Part shown: piece by piece, positions 5,586 through 9,369 of the stretch | Position numbering within the stretch: position 1 is the stretch's first letter | Layout of the letters: each line of letters starts with the position of its first letter | Source: Bryobacterales bacterium | GTDB taxonomy: Bacteria > Acidobacteriota > Terriglobia > Bryobacterales > Bryobacteraceae | Reading direction: 5' to 3' | Assembly: GCA_003139735.1 (NCBI GenBank) | Contig: PLGA01000170.1 | Coordinates: 10,840-20,208 of the forward strand | DNA: 9,369 bases | Translations under genes and position numbers: made by a program | The notes under the pieces: generated by a model | The model's input: the letters and a program-made list of their open reading frames with translations, nothing else | Told to the model about the DNA's origin: nothing | Databases searched by the model: none

Positions 5586-6418
5586 CGGCTCTCCGGCAAA
5601 TAGAAACCGTATCCCTTCAAGATCCTCCGCCCCTCGGCGCCCACCAGAAATGCGCGCAGCGCCCTGGTGTCTGCCGAGTCTTTCAAGATGAGGCCGGCCT
5701 GTTCGATGCGGGGATAGGCGTCCAGAGGGATCTCCCAGTACTTGCCGTGGGCCGCTGGCGCCAGAGCTAGCGATAGCGCCACGATCCCCACATCCGCCGC
5801 GCCGCTTTCCACGAATTCGAAAGTCTGCGAAATATCTTCGCCCAGGACCAATTTGGGCTTCAGCTTGTCGTACAACCCCATCGAACGCAGGGCCGCCTCC
5901 GCCGCCCGCCCGTACGGCGCATGTTGAGGATTGGCGATGGCGATATGCTTTACTTCGGCGTCCAGCAGCGCGCTTGCCGCGGGAATCGGCGACGCCGCGG
6001 GAACCCACACAACGATGCGCCCCACCCCATACACAAACAGGGAATCGGCCTTCCCGATGCCCTCCCGCAGCAGCATGCGCGGGTATTCCACATCCGCCGA
6101 AAGAAACGCGTCGAACGGCGCGCCATTATGAAGCTGTGAATAGAAGTTGCCCGAGGAGCCGAACGAAGTTCGAAGCTCCACGCCCGGATACGCGCGGTGG
6201 AAGTCGCGGGAAATCTCATCCATGGCGAATTTCAAATCCGCCGCCGCCGCAATGGCGACCGTCCTTGGCTGGGCGGGCGGATGCGCGCAAGCAACGGTAC
6301 ACACCAAGGCGCACAGGGCGGCCAAGCCGGCAACGGCAGCGTGTGCACATGAGTGACGACACGGCAGGCAGCAGTGCCCGCGGCGCCGCCGGTGGTATCG
6401 TATAAACGACAATGCCAT
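5582..6418 (-). CDS. modA: Molybdate-binding periplasmic protein ModA
   Basis: The 278-residue substrate-binding protein captures molybdate or tungstate outside the inner membrane for ModBC. Visible family sequence includes AIAAAADLKFAMDEI (56-70), FGSSGNFYSQLHNGAPFDAFLSAD (86-109), IANPQHAPYGRAAEAAL (161-177), GEDISQTFEFVESGAADVGIVALSLA (193-219) and a C-terminal GRRILKGYGF. The signal region is long: an Arg-rich start (RYHRRRR, 7-13), a hydrophobic core at about 27-43, then VACAH, which could be cut by signal peptidase I after A45 or lipidated at C44 (TVAC is a weak lipobox). The ATG at 6418 overlaps the opposing regulator start and has no clear ribosome site. Later in-frame options are only a TTG at 6412 and a CTG at 6367, so the start is the least certain part of this entry. 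Confidence 0.9.
   Translation of the reverse strand: MALSFIRYHRRRRGHCCLPCRHSCAHAAVAGLAALCALVCTVACAHPPAQPRTVAIAAAADLKFAMDEISRDFHRAYPGVELRTSFGSSGNFYSQLHNGAPFDAFLSADVEYPRMLLREGIGKADSLFVYGVGRIVVWVPAASPIPAASALLDAEVKHIAIANPQHAPYGRAAEAALRSMGLYDKLKPKLVLGEDISQTFEFVESGAADVGIVALSLALAPAAHGKYWEIPLDAYPRIEQAGLILKDSADTRALRAFLVGAEGRRILKGYGFYLPESR
6398..6409. promoter_or_regulatory. Candidate operator/promoter between modA and its regulator
   Basis: TCGT-ATAA-ACGA is a 12-bp element with 4-bp inverted arms, located where the divergent genes meet. TATAAA at 6401-6406 could be a -10 box for the regulator. If so, transcription would begin about at the regulator's ATG (6412), giving a leaderless mRNA, consistent with the lack of a ribosome site. 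No good -35 is visible. Its short AT-rich palindromic form loosely recalls ModE-type molybdate boxes, but the arms are too short to assert that. Confidence 0.35.
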
Positions 6419-7587
6419 CTAAGGGAGACCATACCACGCCGGCCGAGCCTCGCGTCCACAGCCGGCTCTCGGCGGTCCGCCGCAAGCGCGGGATGGCGGC
6501 CGCCGGACTGGCGAGCGCCTCGGGCGTCAGCCGCCAGACCATCTACGCCATCGAGGCGGGCGACTACCTGCCTAACACGGCCGTCGCGCTGCGCCTGGCC
6601 AGCGCGCTCGAGACGCGCGTCGAAGATCTGTTCCAGCTCGATGCCGCGCCGTTGCCGCCCAGCCGGGCCTCACAGGCTGAACTGATCGGCGCCGGCGATC
6701 TGATGGAAGGAAGCCCGGTCGAGATCTGCCGCGTGGATGGCCGCCTGGTAGCGGTTCCGGCGAGCCCCGCGCCGTGGCAAATGGTCCCCGCCGGCGCTCT
6801 GTTGACGAAGCCCCCACGGACTTCCACGCCTCTTCGCGGATCGGTCCGATTCCTGCGCAATGAGGAGGATGCCGAGAGCGCCCCGAACGCCCATAGCCGG
6901 CTCTTATTAGCCGGATGCGACCCGGCCGCCTCGCTGCTCGCTCGCCGCCTGCAACGCGCCGGCGTCGGCTTGGTGACCGCGCAGGTGAACAGCTCGGCGG
7001 CGTTGCGCCTGCTCCAGCAGCGCCTGGTCCACGTGGCCGGTACGCACTTGAAGGACGAGAGCGGCGGCGAGCCGAACCTGGCGGCCATTGGCGCCGCCTT
7101 CCCCCGGCGCGGCGTGGCCGTATTCGTTTTCGCGTCCTGGGAGGAGGGCCTAGTGGTGGCGCGCGGCAATCCGAAAGCGATTCGCGCCGTCGAAGACCTG
7201 GCGCGTCCCGGCGTCACGCTGGCGAATCGCGAGAAAGGCTCCGGCAGCCGTCAACTGCTGGACCGCTGCCTGAAAACCGCCGGCATTCCTCCGCGCACCG
7301 TGGGCGGCTACCACAGCGATCCCACGGCGGGCCATTTAGCGGCCGCCTGGCGAGTCCGCGCGGCCCTGGCGGATTGCTGCGTGGCCACCAGTTCGGCCGC
7401 TCGCGCCTTCAGCCTGGATTTCGTTCCGCTAGCCACGGAACGCTACGACCTGGTGATGCGCAAGGAGCGCTTGGAACTGGCCTCGGTGGAGCGTCTGCTG
7501 GACGTCGTGGCGCAAGGCGCCTTCCGCCGCGAATTGGAGGCCCTGTGCGGCTATGACGCCCGCGACGCCGCGCGCCGCATCGCCTGA
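6412..7587 (+). CDS. HTH regulator fused to a PBP-like ligand domain, likely molybdate sensor
   Basis: The 391-residue protein begins with a Cro/C1 (XRE)-type helix-turn-helix (about 17-77: RLSAVRRKRGM, LASASGVSRQTIYAIEAGDYLPNTAVALRLASAL, EDLF). A short bridging region (about 88-135) precedes a periplasmic-binding-protein-like domain of the PF12727 kind (about 160-375). Hallmarks of that domain are RLVHVAGTHLKD (204-214), GLVVARGNPKAI (246-257), NREKGSGSRQLLD (272-284), the HSDPTAGHLAAA turn (301-312) and ADCCVATSSAA (320-330). Family knowledge links such fusions to molybdate or related oxyanion control. Divergence from modABC supports a one-component sensor of the imported ion that represses or activates the importer. 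An in-frame TAA at 6403-6405 makes 6412 the first possible start; the next ATG lies inside the HTH. No signal peptide is present, so it acts in the cytoplasm. Confidence 0.85.
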   Translation: MPSKGDHTTPAEPRVHSRLSAVRRKRGMAAAGLASASGVSRQTIYAIEAGDYLPNTAVALRLASALETRVEDLFQLDAAPLPPSRASQAELIGAGDLMEGSPVEICRVDGRLVAVPASPAPWQMVPAGALLTKPPRTSTPLRGSVRFLRNEEDAESAPNAHSRLLLAGCDPAASLLARRLQRAGVGLVTAQVNSSAALRLLQQRLVHVAGTHLKDESGGEPNLAAIGAAFPRRGVAVFVFASWEEGLVVARGNPKAIRAVEDLARPGVTLANREKGSGSRQLLDRCLKTAGIPPRTVGGYHSDPTAGHLAAAWRVRAALADCCVATSSAARAFSLDFVPLATERYDLVMRKERLELASVERLLDVVAQGAFRRELEALCGYDARDAARRIA

Positions 7588-7602
7588 GCCAGCCCGCGGC
7601 TT

Positions 7603-7611
7603 TGGTATAAT
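7603..7611 (+). promoter_or_regulatory. Extended -10 promoter of tRNA-Ser
   Basis: TGG followed by a consensus TATAAT (7606-7611) forms an extended -10 element 33 bp before the mature tRNA start. No convincing -35 box lies 16-18 bp upstream, where the end of the regulator gene sits; extended -10 promoters can work without one. The expected start site is near 7618, leaving a leader of about 26 nt for RNase P to remove. Confidence 0.65.
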
Positions 7612-7644
7612 AAAGGCGCAAACAGCCTCTCTAATCCCCAACGC

Positions 7645-7734
7645 GGTGAGGTGCGAGAGTGGTTGAATCGGGCGGTCTCGAAAACCGTTGAGGGGGTGAC
7701 TCCTCCGTGGGTTCGAATCCCACCCTCACCGCCA
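7645..7734 (+). tRNA. tRNA-Ser (anticodon CGA), CCA end encoded
   Basis: The acceptor stem is GGTGAGG (7645-7651) with CCTCACC (7724-7730), followed by discriminator G7731 and encoded CCA (7732-7734). The anticodon stem GCGGT/ACCGT (7672-7676 and 7684-7688) closes a 7-nt loop CTCGAAA with anticodon CGA at 7679-7681, which reads the serine codon UCG. A long variable arm (about 7689-7706) and the T-arm GTGGGTTCGAATCCCAC (7707-7723) complete a class II serine tRNA. The gene appears intact, so any element integrated behind it has restored its 3' end. Confidence 0.95.
7711..7734 (+). other. Candidate attachment site (att) in the tRNA-Ser 3' end
   Basis: The T-arm and acceptor 3' half of a tRNA gene is the usual crossover region of tyrosine recombinases, and a recombinase gene begins 82 bp downstream. 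The exact core cannot be set because the far end of the element, where this segment should be repeated, is outside the window. No second copy is present between 7735 and 9369. Confidence 0.4.
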
Positions 7735-7772
7735 GAATAGGATCAACAACTTACAGCCGACCACCGGTTTTC

Positions 7773-7790
7773 GTGGGCAATGGTGGGCAA
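7773..7790 (+). repeat. Tandem GTGGGCAA motifs at 10-bp spacing
   Basis: GTGGGCAA occurs at 7773-7780 and again at 7783-7790, one helical turn apart, between the tRNA and the recombinase. Helically phased short repeats next to a tRNA-integrated recombinase are typical of arm-type sites for integrase or excisionase. The assignment is inference; the repeats are plain in the sequence. Confidence 0.5.
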
Positions 7791-7809
7791 CGGTGTTATA
7801 CTGTTGCCC
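7785..7809 (+). promoter_or_regulatory. Extended -10 promoter inside a 7-bp inverted repeat, recombinase gene
   Basis: TGT followed by TATACT (7794-7802) is an extended -10 element. It lies between GGGCAAC (7785-7791) and its complement GTTGCCC (7803-7809), which have an 11-bp spacer. Transcription would start near 7809, just before the ATG at 7816. That rules against the upstream in-frame ATG at 7780, which would lie ahead of the start site. A protein bound to the inverted repeat would cover the promoter, which suggests autorepression. Confidence 0.5.
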
Positions 7810-7815
7810 GAGAGC

Positions 7816-9108
7816 ATGCCCCTGAATCTGTACCGCAGGCACCTCCGCATCGCTGGAAAATGCGTCGGCGGCCATGATGCCGACTCCCACAGCTACGAAC
7901 CTGAAGAATTGCGGCGCGGCTGGAAGAAGTGCTACTGCCCGATCTACGCCGACGGCACTCTTGACGGTCAATTCAAGCGCAAGAACACCAAGAAAACCTC
8001 GTGGCCTGAAGCCAAGGCCGTAGTAGCGGCGTGGGAGGAAGCTCGCGGCTGGGACGATCCTGGTGTTGCAACTGCCCTCCCCGACCAAGTTGTGGAACCT
8101 CCACGGACGGAAACGGAGAAGCCGTCAATTACTGTCCAATTCGCCACGGCCGCGTACCTGGCAAACCGGGCGGGCCGCAGCGTCGCGCCTGCCACGCTCC
8201 GCAAGTACGCTACGTTTGTGAAGCAGTTTCGCGAGTTTGCCAGCGAAAAGGGCTACGTGCTGATTGACCAGTTCCAGATCACGGACATGGACGACTTCTA
8301 CTCGCGCTGGAAGGACGGCATCCGAGCCAAGGCAAAGAAGCTGGAGCGGCTAAAAGGCTTCTTCCACTTTTGTTTGAAGAGGAAGTGGGTCTCCGAAAAC
8401 CCGGCTGCCGACCTTGAGGCTCCGGTCGGTTCGGGGACCGCAGCGCACCGGATGCCGTTCACGGATTCGGAACTCGTGAGGATTTACGAGGCCTGCGACA
8501 AGCTGCCAGAGGTCCAGTGGAAGAATCACCTTGGCTCGGGATCCTGGGGTGGCGACGACGTGAAGAGCATGGTGATGCTTTTGTGCTGGACGGGCCTCCG
8601 TATCAGCGACGGCGCCACATTCGACATGAGCCGGGTCACGCCGCACCCTGACGGCGGCGCGAACATTTTCTTACGGATGCATAAGACTAAAGGTCCGTTG
8701 TTCACTTGGGCGGACGATTGGCTTTACGAGCGTCTTCTCGCACGAGAACGCAAGCATGGCGCCAAGATCTTTGCATGCGGCGTATCGGAACGGTTGGAAA
8801 CCGCCACCGATACTTGGCGGCGCAAGATCAACCGCGTATTCGATCTCGCCGGCGCTTTCGAGTGTGGAACGCCAACGCCGCACATCTTCAGGCACACGTT
8901 CGTGCGCCTCCTGCTTCAGCGTGGAGTCTCGCCCCGCGACGTCGCCGATCTTATCGGCGACACCGAAGATGTGGTGGTGAAACATTACGCGCGGTGGGTC
9001 CCGGAACGTCAAGAGCGATTGACGAACATCTTGCGCGAGAAGCTCTCCACTGCTCCTAGGCCCAAGTTGCAAGTGATCGGCGGGACGGATTCGAGGAGAG
9101 CCGGGTAG
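7816..9108 (+). CDS. Tyrosine recombinase/integrase of a tRNA-integrated element
   Basis: The 430-residue protein cuts and rejoins DNA at attachment sites, here most likely the tRNA-Ser 3' end. The N-terminal part (1-60) has a Cys/His cluster (C16, H20, H25, C39, C41) around CPIYADGTLDG, common in acidobacterial-type integrases. The core-binding (SAM-like) domain spans about 105-200. The catalytic domain (about 212-400) shows R262 in TGLRISD, a lysine in HKTKG (K290 or K292), H356-x-x-R359 in PHIFRHTF, and nucleophile Y391 in KHYARW. The second His of the usual GH motif is D382 (LIGDTEDV). I chose the ATG at 7816 because MPLNLYRRH fits relatives and the promoter lies just upstream; an in-frame ATG at 7780 would add 12 residues. 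Its base composition looks less GC-rich than the mod genes, though I did not count it. Confidence 0.88.
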   Translation: MPLNLYRRHLRIAGKCVGGHDADSHSYEPEELRRGWKKCYCPIYADGTLDGQFKRKNTKKTSWPEAKAVVAAWEEARGWDDPGVATALPDQVVEPPRTETEKPSITVQFATAAYLANRAGRSVAPATLRKYATFVKQFREFASEKGYVLIDQFQITDMDDFYSRWKDGIRAKAKKLERLKGFFHFCLKRKWVSENPAADLEAPVGSGTAAHRMPFTDSELVRIYEACDKLPEVQWKNHLGSGSWGGDDVKSMVMLLCWTGLRISDGATFDMSRVTPHPDGGANIFLRMHKTKGPLFTWADDWLYERLLARERKHGAKIFACGVSERLETATDTWRRKINRVFDLAGAFECGTPTPHIFRHTFVRLLLQRGVSPRDVADLIGDTEDVVVKHYARWVPERQERLTNILREKLSTAPRPKLQVIGGTDSRRAG

Positions 9109-9182
9109 GTCCGAACTTCGACAGCGATGCTCTCCGCAGGTTGCAGATTCCATGGGCCTTCAGGAAGCCTCGGGAGAGGGTA

Positions 9183-9296
9183 ATGGAGTTGAATGGGAGT
9201 GAATTTGACGTGGTCTTTCCTTGGCTCGACAACCGACGCCGTCGCCCCGTCGGGCAACCAAGGGCAAAGGTTCTCGGAATTCCCGTCAGCAATTGA
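9183..9296 (+). CDS. Doubtful 37-codon ORF after the recombinase
   Basis: An ATG at 9183 follows purine-rich GGGAGAGGG (spacing only 2-6 nt) and opens a frame of 37 codons ending in TGA at 9294. The peptide has an acidic, hydrophobic first half (FDVVFPWLDN) and a basic second half (NRRRRPVGQPRAKV). I recognise no family. It could be a small element-encoded protein, the remnant of a longer gene, or chance. Confidence 0.2.
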   Translation: MELNGSEFDVVFPWLDNRRRRPVGQPRAKVLGIPVSN

Positions 9297-9353
9297 CGTT
9301 TCAGTGATTTGGACCAATCCAGAAACGGGGGGCAACAATTCTCGGAATAACCG
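9252..9353 (+). repeat. Repeat cluster beyond the recombinase
   Basis: GGGCAA occurs at 9252, 9262 and 9330. The last two copies begin longer related segments (9262-9285 and 9330-9353) that match at 19 of 24 positions, including an identical TTCTCGGAAT at 9271-9280 and 9339-9348, with a 68-bp offset. The first two GGGCAA copies are 10 bp apart, as in the pair before the recombinase. I see no convincing gene from 9109 to the window end; this cluster is the main content. Confidence 0.45.
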
Positions 9354-9369
9354 GCCAATCCTTTGGTGA

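Noticed and set aside
4797..5603. Plus-strand open frame of 268 codons over modB and modC
   Set aside because: It is dominated by Arg, Gln, His and Gly and is antisense to recognised transporter genes.
9009..9338. Minus-strand frame of 109 codons overlapping the recombinase 3' end
   Set aside because: It overlaps 100 bp of a conserved gene, has no clear ribosome site and matches no family I know. Another minus frame (9056-9358) is equally open, so openness is not informative here.

Overview
The window is GC-rich, tightly packed bacterial DNA. Gene content and signal-peptide style (endings such as SAWA-Q and CWA-Q) suggest an acidobacterium of the Solibacter/Bryobacterales type. The phylum call is an inference from remembered relatives, not from a search. 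I see three blocks on a chromosomal backbone: an envelope-type sigma factor operon, a molybdate uptake locus, and the start of an element integrated at a tRNA gene.

Block 1 (1-3847, + strand). A structured leader with two palindromic REP-like units (19-48 and 100-123) precedes four genes with overlapping or near-touching ends. They are an ECF sigma factor (167-781), a membrane anti-sigma factor with an N-terminal zinc-finger (zf-HC2) domain and C-terminal HEAT repeats (778-1713), an exported DUF4097-type beta-repeat protein (1691-2923) and an exported two-PDZ protein with no protease domain (2933-3847). Together they look like one envelope-sensing regulon: a cytoplasmic sigma factor, a membrane anti-sigma factor with a protein-interaction domain outside, and two envelope proteins that could feed it signals. 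A 78-bp inverted REP pair (1723-1800) lies exactly in frame inside the signal-peptide region of the DUF4097 gene.

Block 2 (3856-7587). modA, modB and modC are on the minus strand (modA first, 6418 down to 3856) and encode the binding protein, permease and ATPase of a molybdate/tungstate ABC importer. Facing away from modA is a regulator (6412-7587) that fuses a Cro/XRE-type helix-turn-helix to a periplasmic-binding-protein-like ligand domain. It is probably a one-component molybdate sensor that replaces ModE. The start codons of modA and the regulator overlap head to head. modC and the PDZ gene converge with 8 bp between their stop codons.

Block 3 (7603-9369). A tRNA-Ser gene with anticodon CGA and an encoded CCA end (7645-7734) has its own extended -10 promoter. 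It is followed at once by a tyrosine recombinase (7816-9108), the usual layout for an element integrated in the 3' end of a tRNA gene. GGGCAA motifs, some at 10-bp spacing, occur on both sides of the recombinase and may be integrase or excisionase arm sites. The rest of the element lies beyond the window. The last 261 bp hold repeats and one doubtful 37-codon ORF.
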